The translations under genes and the position numbers were made by a program. A stretch of 64,000 nt of DNA from positions 62,001 to 126,000 of the forward strand of contig JAZQCM010000031.1 of NCBI GenBank assembly GCA_045546275.1. Reading direction: 5' to 3'. This DNA comes from RGIG1927 sp045546275 (GTDB lineage Bacteria > Bacillota > Clostridia > UMGS1883). Below, piece by piece: positions 17,614 through 27,918 of the stretch; position 1 is the stretch's first letter; each line of letters opens with the position of its first letter. The notes beneath the pieces were generated by a model. The model was not told the origin of the DNA. It saw only the letters and a program-made list of their open reading frames with translations, and searched no databases.

Positions 17614-17937
17614 TTACAAAATCATATCAAGAATATCCTTGGCAAATGCAATAATCACACCGCCAAAGAATGTTAAAAAGCCGTTTGCACGCTGTGAAGC
17701 ATCGTGAGATTTAAGTGATAAACCAATCTGCACAATACCAAAGCCCAGAAGGATAAGACCGATGGCTTTAATTGCAGAAAATATAAATTCCGAAAGGTTA
17801 TTTATTGTATCAAGGGGTGAGCCGTCAGCAAAAACCGTAACGGACATGAATGACAGCAAAACAGCAATAATGGTAAGTATGATTTTCGTTTTCTTAAGTA
17901 CAAACGATATTTTCTTTCCCGTTTCTTTATTTTTCAT
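17614..17937 (-). CDS. Maff2-family/VirB2-like conjugation membrane protein
   Basis: 107 residues. A signal-like N-terminal helix (KIILTIIAVLLSFMSVTVFADG) with an AxA-type cleavage site, then two hydrophobic helices (FIFSAIKAIGLILLGFGIVQIGLSL; NGFLTFFGGVIIAFAKDILDMIL). This matches the Maff2/TrbC-VirB2-like small pilin-type proteins always found after the coupling protein gene in Tn1549-like elements. The start overlaps the end of the VirD4 gene by 11 bases. The toxin-antitoxin unit begins immediately downstream. Confidence 0.85.
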   Translation of the reverse strand: MKNKETGKKISFVLKKTKIILTIIAVLLSFMSVTVFADGSPLDTINNLSEFIFSAIKAIGLILLGFGIVQIGLSLKSHDASQRANGFLTFFGGVIIAFAKDILDMIL

Positions 17938-19828
17938 CAGTAAAAAACCTCCATATCATCTTTTTAATTTTCTTAATCAAATTAGATATAAACGCTTTTA
18001 AGCTCTTCTTTTCCTCTTTAGCCACTTCTTCCTCACTTTCTTCTATGCCGGGCAAATCAACCAGCTCAATGCCCGACTTTTCAATGCTTTCCTTATCGAA
18101 TACGAAATCATCACTGATTTTGGTGATCATATTCTTTACAAAATACTTATCATCCTTGCTGTGTACATAAGGCGTTGCTCCGCCATCAGCTGTCAGCTTC
18201 ACATTCGAATGGGATAAAATATCAAACTTATTATCCATAACAGGCTTTTCACCTCGTATGAATATAAGTGTCTTACTGTTATCAAGAAGCCTTACCTCGT
18301 CCAGGGTCAAAAGCTCTCTGCCGGTGTTCTGGTAATTAGTGTTACTTGAACCATGAGAGCCTTTTGTTACGCCTCTCGTTCTTGTGTCGATTGTTTCTTT
18401 ACCGAGCATTTTTGAAATATACTCGTGTGTGCTTTGCTCGTTACCGCCAAGATACAGCATTGTGTCACAGTTACCGACCAGGCTTTCCCAATTATCCTTG
18501 AATAAACCCTTTAATTGTGCCATATTCTGAATTATTATGCTTACGGAAATACGCCTTGAACGCATAGTTGCAAGCAGTCTTTCAAAATTATCTGGCAGTG
18601 CTACATTTGCAAATTCGTCCATAACAAAATGGACGGGAACAGGCAACTCTCCACCGTACTCATGGTCAGCCTTGTAATACAGTTCCTGAAAAGCCTGGGT
18701 ATACAGCATACCTACAAGATAATTAAAGGAATTGTCATTATCGGGGATAACACAAAACAGTGCTCTTTTCCTGTCGCCCATTGTTCCCAATTCCAGATTA
18801 TCATAGCTTGTCATTTTTGCTATTTCGGGCAGGTTAAATGCCGCAAGCCTTACTGCAGCAGAAATCAAAATTGATTTTGCAGTTTTTCCCGATGCCTGCT
18901 TGAATATTTTATACTGCTTTAAGGCAATATGGTCGGGGCTTTCTTCCTCCAAAGCCTCAAAGAGTAAATCCACAGGTGACTGGTAATCCTCTTCATCCTC
19001 AGTTGTTGCAGCATTTTCAATTAAAAACATAAGCATTTCAAAGGTTTGCTCACTCTCGGGTGCTTCGTGTAATAAATACAGCATCAGTGCAGTATCAAGT
19101 GCAATTTCACTTTTCTCCCAGAATGGGTCATTTTGCTGTGCATTTTTTGGCGTTGTGTTCTGTATAAGGTTTGTTATGAGCTTTATAACATCCTCATCCG
19201 TTCTGATATACTTAAAAGGGTTATACCCGTCAGAATCTCTGGGATTGATTAAGTTAAAAACCTTTACATCATATCCTTTATCCAAAAGTAATGGTGCGGT
19301 AGCACGTAAAATTTCGCCCTTAGGGTCTGTTACAACGAATGAAGTGTTACACTGCATAATGTTTGGCTTTGCATAAAAACGGGTCTTACCTGCGCCACTG
19401 CCGCCCACAATGAGCACGTTAAGGTTTCGCCTGTGCTTTTTGCCGTTAAGTCCCATTCTCATACCCTTGGAAAAGATTAAGTTTTTGCTTTTGTCGGATT
19501 TATCGGCATACTTTTTTGACACTTGATTTACCTCGCCCCATTTTGCAGAGCCGTGCTCCTCACCGGGGCGGCGATTTTCTCTTGTTGAGAAATACAAGCC
19601 TACACCAAGTGCATAAGCACATAAAAAACTGAATACAAACTTAATGCTGTATGCATTAAAAACAATCTTCAAAGGACTGTTAAATGCCGTCATTATTCTT
19701 TCGAGAAGCTTAAACAGCTTAACGTCCTCTGCATAGCATCCCGCAATTAAAAGAGCTACCCATATAACCAACGGAATACATATAATAAACAAAACTAAAA
19801 CAGTTCTTGTGTTTTCATTTCTATTCAA
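17927..19828 (-). CDS. VirD4/TraG type IV coupling protein
   Basis: 633 residues, TTG start. Two N-terminal membrane helices (residues ~8-32 and ~62-82) anchor the ATPase. GGSGAGKTR at 142-150 is Walker A, VHFVMDEFANV Walker B, and RRISVSIIIQNMAQL the usual following segment. Coupling proteins bind the relaxase-DNA complex and pump it into the channel. The C-terminus is acidic then lysine-rich (ESEEEVAKEEKKSLK). The SD is weak, so this start is less certain. It overlaps the Maff2 gene and follows the small secreted protein gene and a terminator. Confidence 0.92.
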   Translation of the reverse strand: MNRNENTRTVLVLFIICIPLVIWVALLIAGCYAEDVKLFKLLERIMTAFNSPLKIVFNAYSIKFVFSFLCAYALGVGLYFSTRENRRPGEEHGSAKWGEVNQVSKKYADKSDKSKNLIFSKGMRMGLNGKKHRRNLNVLIVGGSGAGKTRFYAKPNIMQCNTSFVVTDPKGEILRATAPLLLDKGYDVKVFNLINPRDSDGYNPFKYIRTDEDVIKLITNLIQNTTPKNAQQNDPFWEKSEIALDTALMLYLLHEAPESEQTFEMLMFLIENAATTEDEEDYQSPVDLLFEALEEESPDHIALKQYKIFKQASGKTAKSILISAAVRLAAFNLPEIAKMTSYDNLELGTMGDRKRALFCVIPDNDNSFNYLVGMLYTQAFQELYYKADHEYGGELPVPVHFVMDEFANVALPDNFERLLATMRSRRISVSIIIQNMAQLKGLFKDNWESLVGNCDTMLYLGGNEQSTHEYISKMLGKETIDTRTRGVTKGSHGSSNTNYQNTGRELLTLDEVRLLDNSKTLIFIRGEKPVMDNKFDILSHSNVKLTADGGATPYVHSKDDKYFVKNMITKISDDFVFDKESIEKSGIELVDLPGIEESEEEVAKEEKKSLKAFISNLIKKIKKMIWRFFTDEK

Positions 19829-19868
19829 CTTGTATCACAGCTTTCCAATGTTATTACCTCTCTTTTAG

Positions 19869-19896
19869 CAAAAACGAGGACGGTTTAAAACCGCCC
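19869..19896 (-). terminator. Terminator after the small secreted protein gene
   Basis: Stem acgaggacggttt/aaaccgccctcgt with one A-C mismatch, followed on the minus strand by TTTTTG. It lies ten bases beyond the stop at 19907 and 40 bases upstream of the coupling-protein start. Confidence 0.7.
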
Positions 19897-19906
19897 TCGT
19901 TTCGTT

Positions 19907-20227
19907 TTAGTTATTAAAGTTTTCGTTATAAACCTTCATCAGCTCTTCAAGCTTTTCGTTCTGCTTAACCCAAAGGTCTGTTACAGGAACCTCCACAATA
20001 CCCGAGTCTGTTATGAACACAACAGAATTATCTGTCACTATACGTTCATATTCTGTCGTGGCTTCGGTGGGTTCAGTGGGGTCAGTAGAACTTGTTGCCT
20101 CCGTAGGCTCTGTGGGGAAATATCCCGGATAATGCCAGAACCAACAGTACTCGCAAGCCGTTGCAGTCAAGCTGCAAAGAAGCATCATAAGTGATAACGA
20201 TAAAATTACAACATGTCTGAATTTCAT
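19907..20227 (-). CDS. Small secreted or lipoprotein with Pro/Thr/Glu-rich linker
   Basis: 106 residues, ATG behind GAGGATG. A signal peptide (VVILSLSLMMLLCSLTATAC) ends at a cysteine, but the residues before it are not a canonical lipobox, so either signal peptidase could act. A PTEPTEATSSTDPTEPTEAT linker precedes a ~45-residue domain ending in a short helix. No family recognised. It follows the giant SLH protein and may be its surface partner. Confidence 0.55.
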   Translation of the reverse strand: MKFRHVVILSLSLMMLLCSLTATACEYCWFWHYPGYFPTEPTEATSSTDPTEPTEATTEYERIVTDNSVVFITDSGIVEVPVTDLWVKQNEKLEELMKVYNENFNN

Positions 20228-20327
20228 ATTTCTTCATCCTCTCTTTTTTAATTCTGCCTTGGTTACAGCTACATTTTATACCCACTTAAAAATAAAATCA
20301 AAAAAATCACGAATGAAGATTTTTAAT

Positions 20328-23300
20328 TTACTTCGACCAGGTTTCTCCCGCTGTACTTGCAACAGCCTTATGGTCATTTGCAGCCTCCATAATATCGTAG
20401 AACGCCCAATAAGAGTTATTCTTAAGGTCAGTAAATTTATTAAGCACTTCAAGGTTCTTATTTATGTAGCTACTGTCCGCCACTCTGCCTGTTGCTCTGT
20501 TCACCACAGTTACAACCTCGGCTCTTGTGATGAATATGTCGGGTTTGAATGTACCGTCTGCATAACCGTTAAGCCATTTTTCCTCTGTAGCAAAGCTTAT
20601 GAGCTGAATTGCCCAATGCTTTGAGGAAACGTCGGAATACTTCTTTGTATTGGAAACAGTTTTAACATTGTTAAAAAGGTCATAGAAACGCACTGTCATT
20701 GTCACAAACTCTGCTCTTGTAACACTATTATCGGGACGGAAGGTGTCATCCTCATAGCCCTTAATAATGTCATACTTTTCAAGATAGCCAACATAGCTTG
20801 CATACCAGGCATCAGAACCAACGTCATCAAAGGATGCATTGCCCTTTATCTTTTCGTCTTTGCCTTCAGAAACAAGTCTTGCAAAGATTGCTGCAGCCTC
20901 AGCTCTTGTCATATTACCGTCGGGCTTAAATTCTCCGTCGGGATAGCCTACAATATATGCGTTATGCTCTGTTGTTTTAACAGTGCTTACGGAAGTTCCT
21001 CGGCTACTTCCACCGCCACCACCGCCTGAGGACTTTACGGGAACTGTAATCTGCCCCTTTGCATTTGTGGTCTTTGTAACAGTTTTGTCTGTAGAATCGG
21101 TTACAGTTACGCTTACGCCCTTTACAGCCTTGCCTTCTTCATCCGTTACTGTTACGGTTGTCTGGTTACTTGTTGTAAGTTTATGAGTTTCGGGAAGAGT
21201 TACAAAAATCTTTCCGCCCTCAATCTTAATAAGAGCATCGGAAATGATAGCCTTTGTATCTTCAACGGTTACGTTGTACTTTGTTTCAACCACTTCACCG
21301 GGTGTATCAACATTTCCGTCACCGTCAGTGTCGCTGCCTTCCTGTTCATTCTTATCTGTTACATCAGATTTACCATCCTCGTCAGTAATATCCTCGGATA
21401 AAGGCGGGAAAATTACAACACCGTTTTCGTCTGTAATGCCTGCTAAAATCTTTTCTGTTGTATTTTCCTTTACTGTTACGGAAATCTCCTTTACAGGAGT
21501 ATTATAAGCCTTATTTGTGACTGTTACTGTAATTCTGTCTGAATGTGCAATCGCTACACCTTCGGGGAGTGTTATCTTAATGTTGTTTTCCTCGTCAAGC
21601 TCAACGTAAGCATTTTCAACAACTCCTGTTTCCCTCTTAACTGTTACAGCAAAGCCGTTAACCTCTGCATAACCGTTCACATCGGTATAGTCAATATTCG
21701 TATGCGGAACAGTAGCCTTGCCCTGCTCATCTGTAAGGTTAGTTTCACTCTTTTCTTTATCGGAAACAGTAACTATCACACCCTTAACAGGCTCATTTTC
21801 GCCATCTGTCACAGTTACGATAATTCTGTTTGTAATATCAATTACGTTTCCATCGGGAAGAGTCACAACAATCTTACCATCAATAAGCTCTACAAATGCG
21901 TTTTCAACGGGCTTTGTTTCATCATTTACTACCACATTGTATCCGCCTACTACCGCATTGCCGTTTTCGTCGGTAATATCTTCTGTAACGGGAGGTACAA
22001 CAACCTGCCCTTCCTCATTGGTTGTTCCTGTATATTCACTTTCAAGAGTGTCTTTTACAGTTACACTCTTTTCACCTACAGGGGTACCCATAGAATCAAG
22101 AACAGTTACTGTTACTCTGTTAGAGTAGGATATGCTCTTTCCTTCGGGAAGTGTTACAACGATTGCACCGTCCTCGTTATGTAAAACGTATGCATCGGGT
22201 ATAACACCTGTTTCATCGTTTACAATAACATTCAGTTCATCAACATTTACCTTGCCGTCTTCATCAGTAAAGCCGTCAGATGCAGTAGGAAGAGTTACCT
22301 TGCCGTAAATATCCGTAATACCCTTTTCGATGAAGTCGGAATCGCCAAGGGCAATTACAGTAAAGCCTTCCTGAGGGTTACCGTTATGGTCTGTTACTGT
22401 GATAATAACAGGATTTTCTCTTGTAGGTCTTGTGCCTTCGGGAAGGTCAACAACAATATTATTACTTTCACCAATATAAATCTCACAGTCAGGAATAACA
22501 ACATTTGTCTTATCGGTTACTGTTACAACAAATGTATTCTTTGTATCGTCAGTATCGCTGCCAATTGTACCGTTATCGTTGCCTGTATTACTCTGGTTAT
22601 TGGGAACTATAAGCTGCCCGTAAACGTCCGTTGCACCTGTTGCCATATTTCCCATGGCATCAACAATAAATATCTTCAAGCCTTCCATAGGTCTCTGGCT
22701 TATAGTGTAGAAAGCTGTAATTGTTGTAGGCTTTGCATAGTCCAAAAGTCTGCCGTTTGTAAGAGTGATGGAAACATTGTCGTCCACATCTATTGTAAGC
22801 TCGGAATTGAAAATGGGCTTTCCGTTTTCATCTGTAAGGATAATTGAATAATCACCTACCTGTGCTCTACCATCCTCGTCGGAGTTATCCTTATCAATGA
22901 GCTGGGCAAGTACAGTTTCCTGTAAAACTACTCCGCAAGCCATACATTCGATATGCTTTCTTCCTGAATGTTCTATTGTTGCAGGAACATCAATAACCCA
23001 CGGAGAGGGAGAATGACCTAATGCATCCTTATAGTCTGATACATAGCTTGCATCACAGTCAGGACAATCATATATTGTATAGCCATGTTCCGTACAGGTA
23101 GGCTGTACCGTTGTTTTTGTATAACCGTGTGCCACAGGAGTTTTATAATCGCTCTTGTAGGTATCCTTACAATTTACGCAAGTGTAGGTTGTATAACCCA
23201 TTGAAAAGCAAGTGGGATTAGTTACAGATTTTCTGTAATTATGAGGCAACTTGTCTCTGTAATAATTCTCGTAACTGTGGCTACAGGTCTTACAGTCATA

Positions 23301-25835
23301 TATCCAAAATCCCATCGAGGTACAAGTAGGCTCAATTATTGTTACATCATATTCATGGTCAAGCTTATCTACATAGTCACCCTTATATGTATCATTACAT
23401 TTTCTGCAAATACATGTTGTATAACCCATATCCATACAAGTAGGCTTTGTTACTTCGCTCACATAATCATGAGGAATTTTATCCAGATATGATGAAATAT
23501 AATAGTGACCGCACATTCTACAGGTATGCTCCCAATAACCAAGCTTCTGACAGGTAGGCAATATCTTAAAAGCTGAATAGTCATGAGGAATCATGTCTGT
23601 ATAGTTGCCGATATATTCGTCACCACAGTCAGAACATTTAAAAATTGTGTAACCCATTTCCTCACAAGTGGGTGCAACAACTGTTTCTTTATACTCGTGC
23701 TCCTTGCAGTCTGTATAGTCACTCATATATGACTTTCCGCAATCGGGGCAAGTGTATACTGCATAACCGTGTTCGGTGCAGGTAGGCTCTACAACCTGTT
23801 TGTTATAGTTATGCTCTGTCACATCGGTATAATTTCCCACATAGCTGTCACCACAGTCCACACAAGTAAACGTACTGTAACCCATTTCGGTACAAGTAGG
23901 TGCAGTTATCATTTCTTCATAATTGTGTTCAAGCTTTTCTGTATAGTCAGATACATAGCTGTCATCACAATCTACACAGGTGTAGGTTGTATAGCCATGT
24001 GAGGTACACGTAGGGTCTGTAACTACTTCATCATAGCAATGGTCAATAACCTCCGTATAGTCTGCCATGAAGCTATCACCACAGTCAACACAGGTGTAGG
24101 TTGTGTAACCCATAGAAGTACAGGTTGCATCGGTAATCTCAGCTTCATAATTATGACCTAAAGGAATCTCCAGTACAGTTTCGCACACTTCGCAAATCTG
24201 AGGTGTTGTACAGGTAGCCTCTAAACCGGGGGTATGCCCTGTTGCATCTATTGCTTTAATGAGCTTTTCGTCACAGTTTACACAGTTAAATTCTATTACA
24301 CCTTCACTTACACAAGTTGAGCTTGTAACGGAGTGTCCTTCGTCCCATTCGTGACCTGTGGGGTCTGTGTAGTCAGACACATATGTGAGGTTACACATAG
24401 TACAGTTTGATGTTGTGTAACCCTTATCTGTACAAGTAGGCTCTTTTACAATTCTTTCATAAGCGTGTGAAATAAGAGGTGTAATATCTGTTATATAGTT
24501 ATCACCACACTCTTCACAAATATGGTCTGTATAGCCCACACTAATACAAGTGGGGTTATGCTTTTCCGTCTTGTAATCGTGCTTACCCATAGGTGTTGTA
24601 GTCTGGTAAAAATCACCACAGTCAGAGCAGAGTGAAATAATTAACCCGCCCTGTGTACAGCTTGCATCTCTAACAGTTATATCACCATATGTATGTCCCT
24701 TTGCAGGAGTGTAGTTTCTCTTCTCTAAAAGTCCGCAGCCTGTGCACTGGAAACGGTCATAACCAAGGCTTTCACAGTTGGGAGAAACGCTTTCAATATA
24801 TGTGTATGAATGCTCGTGATTTTCGGGAGGTACAATAATAATTGTATCTCCGCCTTCATCTGAATCCTCCGTCAGAAGCCACACATAAGATGCACCGTTC
24901 TCTGTCATGCTTTCGCCTGCGTAGGAGTATGTAATCTGGTAGTACACTGTATAATATCCTGCAGATGTATAATTAGGTGCAGATGTCTTCGTACAGCTGT
25001 CTGCAGCTGTACCATAGCGGATAGACGTTCTCACACCGCTGTCAGAAAGGTCTGTAACCTCAATTGTGTGTGCTTCACCATCTTCAACACCGTAATATGC
25101 ACTTATAACAGATTTTGCAGTTACATATTCATTTGCCGTAAATCCGCAATCTGTACAGGTTTCCGAAATAAAGAACCTGTTATTGCTTATCTGTCCGTCA
25201 ACCACTTCTTCAAAGCTATGCTCGTCGTAAGACTCTTTTGCACGGGCAAACGTACCCTTACAGAACTGACAATACTGACCTTTCTTAAGTGAAACCAGAT
25301 GTTCTTCCTCATCATAAGGCTCGTATGTTGTGGCATCAAAGTCAATATAGAAGTTGCTGTCACAAGGGTTCAGCTTATATATATTCTTGTTGAAGTTATA
25401 TGCCAGGGGTCCTTCAACGGAATTTATCGTACCGCAGGTCTGGCATACTGACTTCGTGTAGTGATAGCCTGTATAGTATGCATCCACACCGGGCGTACCG
25501 CTGTCAATGTTTCCTTTTTCCGTACCGTCAAGGTTCATACCGTCAGAATATGCTACACCTCTTGTTATCGCACTCTCGCCCGATTTTGTATATTCGGGAA
25601 CTCTGTAGTTTATCATTGTGGTATGCTTTTCACACACAAGACACAGCATTGTTTCATTCGTAACAGTTGCGTTCATATCGAACTCGTTTGTTCTTTCGTT
25701 TGTAGGGAGCCAGTTGTCCGCAGGGTCAACATACTCGTTTGACTGTGCCGCAAATGCTGTGGGCACAAAGGATAACAGCATACAAAGTGTAAGAACGATT
25801 GATAAGATTGACTTAATTTTTCTTGATTTAATCAT
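20328..25835 (-). CDS. Giant SLH surface protein with 17 H/C-rich repeats and Ig-like repeats
   Basis: 1835 residues from the ATG at 25835, 8 bases after GGAGG; upstream in-frame ATGs lack a spaced site. Signal peptide (SILSIVLTLCMLLSFVPTAFA), then ~310 residues with scattered CxxC pairs. Residues ~340-975 are about 17 repeats of ~38 residues with the pattern HxY...PTCxxxGYTxYxCxxC...DYT; each holds one His and three Cys, enough for a metal site. Next (~985-1600) come five or six Ig-like/carboxypeptidase-regulatory-like repeats built on VTLPxG...ITVTVTD...GV.VTV.D. A GGGGGGSS linker leads to three SLH domains (~1620-1800; AYIVGYPDGEFKPDGNMTRAEA). Likely a cell-wall-anchored fibre or adhesin. 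It sits between PcfB and VirD4, where other ICEs carry surface adhesins that help mating contacts; that role is inferred. Confidence 0.8.
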   Translation of the reverse strand: MIKSRKIKSILSIVLTLCMLLSFVPTAFAAQSNEYVDPADNWLPTNERTNEFDMNATVTNETMLCLVCEKHTTMINYRVPEYTKSGESAITRGVAYSDGMNLDGTEKGNIDSGTPGVDAYYTGYHYTKSVCQTCGTINSVEGPLAYNFNKNIYKLNPCDSNFYIDFDATTYEPYDEEEHLVSLKKGQYCQFCKGTFARAKESYDEHSFEEVVDGQISNNRFFISETCTDCGFTANEYVTAKSVISAYYGVEDGEAHTIEVTDLSDSGVRTSIRYGTAADSCTKTSAPNYTSAGYYTVYYQITYSYAGESMTENGASYVWLLTEDSDEGGDTIIIVPPENHEHSYTYIESVSPNCESLGYDRFQCTGCGLLEKRNYTPAKGHTYGDITVRDASCTQGGLIISLCSDCGDFYQTTTPMGKHDYKTEKHNPTCISVGYTDHICEECGDNYITDITPLISHAYERIVKEPTCTDKGYTTSNCTMCNLTYVSDYTDPTGHEWDEGHSVTSSTCVSEGVIEFNCVNCDEKLIKAIDATGHTPGLEATCTTPQICEVCETVLEIPLGHNYEAEITDATCTSMGYTTYTCVDCGDSFMADYTEVIDHCYDEVVTDPTCTSHGYTTYTCVDCDDSYVSDYTEKLEHNYEEMITAPTCTEMGYSTFTCVDCGDSYVGNYTDVTEHNYNKQVVEPTCTEHGYAVYTCPDCGKSYMSDYTDCKEHEYKETVVAPTCEEMGYTIFKCSDCGDEYIGNYTDMIPHDYSAFKILPTCQKLGYWEHTCRMCGHYYISSYLDKIPHDYVSEVTKPTCMDMGYTTCICRKCNDTYKGDYVDKLDHEYDVTIIEPTCTSMGFWIYDCKTCSHSYENYYRDKLPHNYRKSVTNPTCFSMGYTTYTCVNCKDTYKSDYKTPVAHGYTKTTVQPTCTEHGYTIYDCPDCDASYVSDYKDALGHSPSPWVIDVPATIEHSGRKHIECMACGVVLQETVLAQLIDKDNSDEDGRAQVGDYSIILTDENGKPIFNSELTIDVDDNVSITLTNGRLLDYAKPTTITAFYTISQRPMEGLKIFIVDAMGNMATGATDVYGQLIVPNNQSNTGNDNGTIGSDTDDTKNTFVVTVTDKTNVVIPDCEIYIGESNNIVVDLPEGTRPTRENPVIITVTDHNGNPQEGFTVIALGDSDFIEKGITDIYGKVTLPTASDGFTDEDGKVNVDELNVIVNDETGVIPDAYVLHNEDGAIVVTLPEGKSISYSNRVTVTVLDSMGTPVGEKSVTVKDTLESEYTGTTNEEGQVVVPPVTEDITDENGNAVVGGYNVVVNDETKPVENAFVELIDGKIVVTLPDGNVIDITNRIIVTVTDGENEPVKGVIVTVSDKEKSETNLTDEQGKATVPHTNIDYTDVNGYAEVNGFAVTVKRETGVVENAYVELDEENNIKITLPEGVAIAHSDRITVTVTNKAYNTPVKEISVTVKENTTEKILAGITDENGVVIFPPLSEDITDEDGKSDVTDKNEQEGSDTDGDGNVDTPGEVVETKYNVTVEDTKAIISDALIKIEGGKIFVTLPETHKLTTSNQTTVTVTDEEGKAVKGVSVTVTDSTDKTVTKTTNAKGQITVPVKSSGGGGGGSSRGTSVSTVKTTEHNAYIVGYPDGEFKPDGNMTRAEAAAIFARLVSEGKDEKIKGNASFDDVGSDAWYASYVGYLEKYDIIKGYEDDTFRPDNSVTRAEFVTMTVRFYDLFNNVKTVSNTKKYSDVSSKHWAIQLISFATEEKWLNGYADGTFKPDIFITRAEVVTVVNRATGRVADSSYINKNLEVLNKFTDLKNNSYWAFYDIMEAANDHKAVASTAGETWSK

Positions 25836-25922
25836 TTGGAACATCCTCCATTTATATTTTAAAAATTTCAAACAGAAAAGCCACCTATTAAGGCGGCTCA
25901 ATAAGTTTATGAAGATAATACA

Positions 25923-26594
25923 TTATCTGCTTTTTCCTTTCTTTTTGGTTTTCTTCTTTTTCGCACTCTTTGAGGGTGCTTTTGTTTTTTCAGGAGTTTT
26001 ACCTTTTGCCTTCTCGGCTTTCTTCTTTTCCTTCTTGATATTTTCAAGCTTTACCTTAACGGAAGGCTTATCATCAGTAATACTGTCCCCTTTTTCCGTA
26101 GCCTTTGATTTCCCTGATTCTCTCCCGTGCGGATTTTCTCTCGCACGGGGCTCGGAGTTTTTTGGGGTTACCTCGCCCTTTTCCCGGGTTTTTGTTTCTA
26201 TTTCTATTTCAGGCTCAATTTCGGGAGCCGTATAACCGAGCTTTTCCATAATGTAGTTGAGCTTTGTAACATCATCCTGCTTTGCTATAATGTCGCAAAG
26301 TCCGGAATCATTTGTTTTGTCCGTTACAGCCGTAAAAAGAACGCCGTACTTTTTAGCTTCCTTGTTGAATTTATTTATGTCATCCTCCTTTATCTGGAGT
26401 ATGCACAAGGGCTTATCCGACTTAAGAAGCTTTTTAAGATTTGTTTTGCCCTGAAGCTTGTTGTCTTCTTTCAAAAGTGCAATGATAATGGCAGCAAGGT
26501 TCTTTACACCTAAGCCTGTTAATTTAACAACCTCATCTGTAATCTGTAAGCCTTCCTTAACCATTAAATCCGCGACTTCTCCGCTTGTGTTCAT
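25923..26594 (-). CDS. PcfB-family protein (DUF3801)
   Basis: 223 residues, ATG behind AGGAGGT. Residues 1-~125 match the PcfB/DUF3801 pattern (GVKNLAAIIIALLKEDNKLQGKTNLKKLLKS; LCILQIKEDDINKFNKEAKKYGVLF), a relaxosome or coupling-associated protein of Gram-positive conjugation systems. The C-terminal third is very basic and low-complexity (KKAEKAKGKTPEKTK...KKKKTKKKGK), plausibly DNA-binding. Its start lies 38 bases inside the end of the relaxase gene, so the two are co-translated. Confidence 0.85.
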   Translation of the reverse strand: MNTSGEVADLMVKEGLQITDEVVKLTGLGVKNLAAIIIALLKEDNKLQGKTNLKKLLKSDKPLCILQIKEDDINKFNKEAKKYGVLFTAVTDKTNDSGLCDIIAKQDDVTKLNYIMEKLGYTAPEIEPEIEIETKTREKGEVTPKNSEPRARENPHGRESGKSKATEKGDSITDDKPSVKVKLENIKKEKKKAEKAKGKTPEKTKAPSKSAKKKKTKKKGKSR

Positions 26595-27918
26595 TTTGCA
26601 TTACCTCCTCTTTGGCTTGTATTTGAAGTAAATCTGCCTGCTGTTTCTTTTGTGCAATCCTCTTCACATCCGTATAAATGGACTTGCACATCCGAATATC
26701 TTTGTGTAAGGCTGAAATTTCTTTATTGATTTCGGATATATTTTCCTTTGCATCTTCACTCTTTGATTTATACAGTGCTTGTCTTTGATTTGTTAAATCG
26801 GCAATTTTTTCTTCCGTTTTTCTTTGGTATTCATCAAGCTCCTTTACCGTTCCTATCTCATTTTTGTACAGGAACTTAAATTGCTTTTGATACCTTTCAA
26901 GCTTTGTAAGCTCGTCACGCATAAAGAAAGACACCCTCTGAGGTGTCTTCTTTTTCTGTATAATCTTAAAAAGATAAAGATAGTGAAAATACAATGCCAT
27001 AAAGCCTTTCAGCTTCTTTGTTTTAAAAGGCTTTGCCGTACCCTTACGGTAAACCTTTTTTGAAAGCTCGCTTGGTGCTGCAGTCCTTATGCCGTTTCGT
27101 GTGGCTATAATTCTTTCCTGAATGTCCTCCAAGGTGTACCCTTCACCAAGGTTTGTAAACCTTATGGGTCTTTTACCAAATGGCGGAGTAAAGGACACAT
27201 GTGTTATATTTACACCTCTTCGGTTTATTACATAACCACGCTCTTCAAGGTTTTTCCAGAAGTCCCGCATCGTGTAAGATGATTTTATAATCTCATCAAG
27301 CTCGCTTCTGACTTGTCCTCGTATGGTGGGCTTGCCTTTTCTTTGTGCATCCCATTCTGCATAATGCATACCCCGCATTTTCGGATTTGTAATAACAGAT
27401 AAACAATTTTCCCTGCAAATTTCATCGGATATACTCCGAATATCAATAAAGTAATCCTTGAAGTTGTTTCTGTACTTTTTACCCGTTTTAAAGCTGACCG
27501 CATTAAAGAGAATATGATTATGCAAATGGTCATGGTCAAGATGCGTTGCAAGGACAACCTCGTAGTTGTCGGCTAAAAGCCTCTCCACTAATTCTCTTCC
27601 GCACTTATGTGCAATTTCCCCCGTTGCCTCAAAGTCCTTGAAGGACTGTACCAGATGGTAGGCTAACACCCTGCCTTTTCTCCGCTGCTTCCCAAACCTT
27701 GCCTGGGTTTCGAGCATTCTTTCGCAGGCTTTCTCCTTACCACAGTTATATGCTCTGACATACAATGCACTTTCCGTTTTACTGGGGTTTGTTATGTATT
27801 TTTCAACATCTGATGCAGTTTCCATATCAAGTGACAGTGTGGTTTTATCAGGGTTAATTATGTATCTCACACTTGTATCAAGCCTGGATGCAACCTTCCA
27901 GATTTTCGTAATAGCCAT
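26557..27918 (-). CDS. MobA/VirD2-family relaxase (MOBP-type)
   Basis: 453 residues. The metal-binding histidine motif THLDHDHLHNHILFN lies at 125-139; YHLVQSF (87-93) and N-terminal tyrosines (e.g. SVRYIINP near 19) are candidates for strand-transfer contacts. After ~250 residues the protein becomes helical and coiled-coil rich. The enzyme nicks oriT, stays covalently bound and is delivered with the strand through VirD4. The start overlaps the MobC stop (TAATG), and a repeat-rich intergenic stretch upstream of mobC is a good oriT candidate. Confidence 0.9.
   Translation of the reverse strand: MAITKIWKVASRLDTSVRYIINPDKTTLSLDMETASDVEKYITNPSKTESALYVRAYNCGKEKACERMLETQARFGKQRRKGRVLAYHLVQSFKDFEATGEIAHKCGRELVERLLADNYEVVLATHLDHDHLHNHILFNAVSFKTGKKYRNNFKDYFIDIRSISDEICRENCLSVITNPKMRGMHYAEWDAQRKGKPTIRGQVRSELDEIIKSSYTMRDFWKNLEERGYVINRRGVNITHVSFTPPFGKRPIRFTNLGEGYTLEDIQERIIATRNGIRTAAPSELSKKVYRKGTAKPFKTKKLKGFMALYFHYLYLFKIIQKKKTPQRVSFFMRDELTKLERYQKQFKFLYKNEIGTVKELDEYQRKTEEKIADLTNQRQALYKSKSEDAKENISEINKEISALHKDIRMCKSIYTDVKRIAQKKQQADLLQIQAKEEVMQNEHKRRSRGFNG

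Noticed and set aside
20983..24002. Many plus-strand frames and short tandem DNA repeats across the giant SLH gene, at first glance CRISPR-like
   Set aside because: The repeats are in codon register with ~38-residue protein repeats, differ between copies and have no spacers; the plus-strand frames are shadows.
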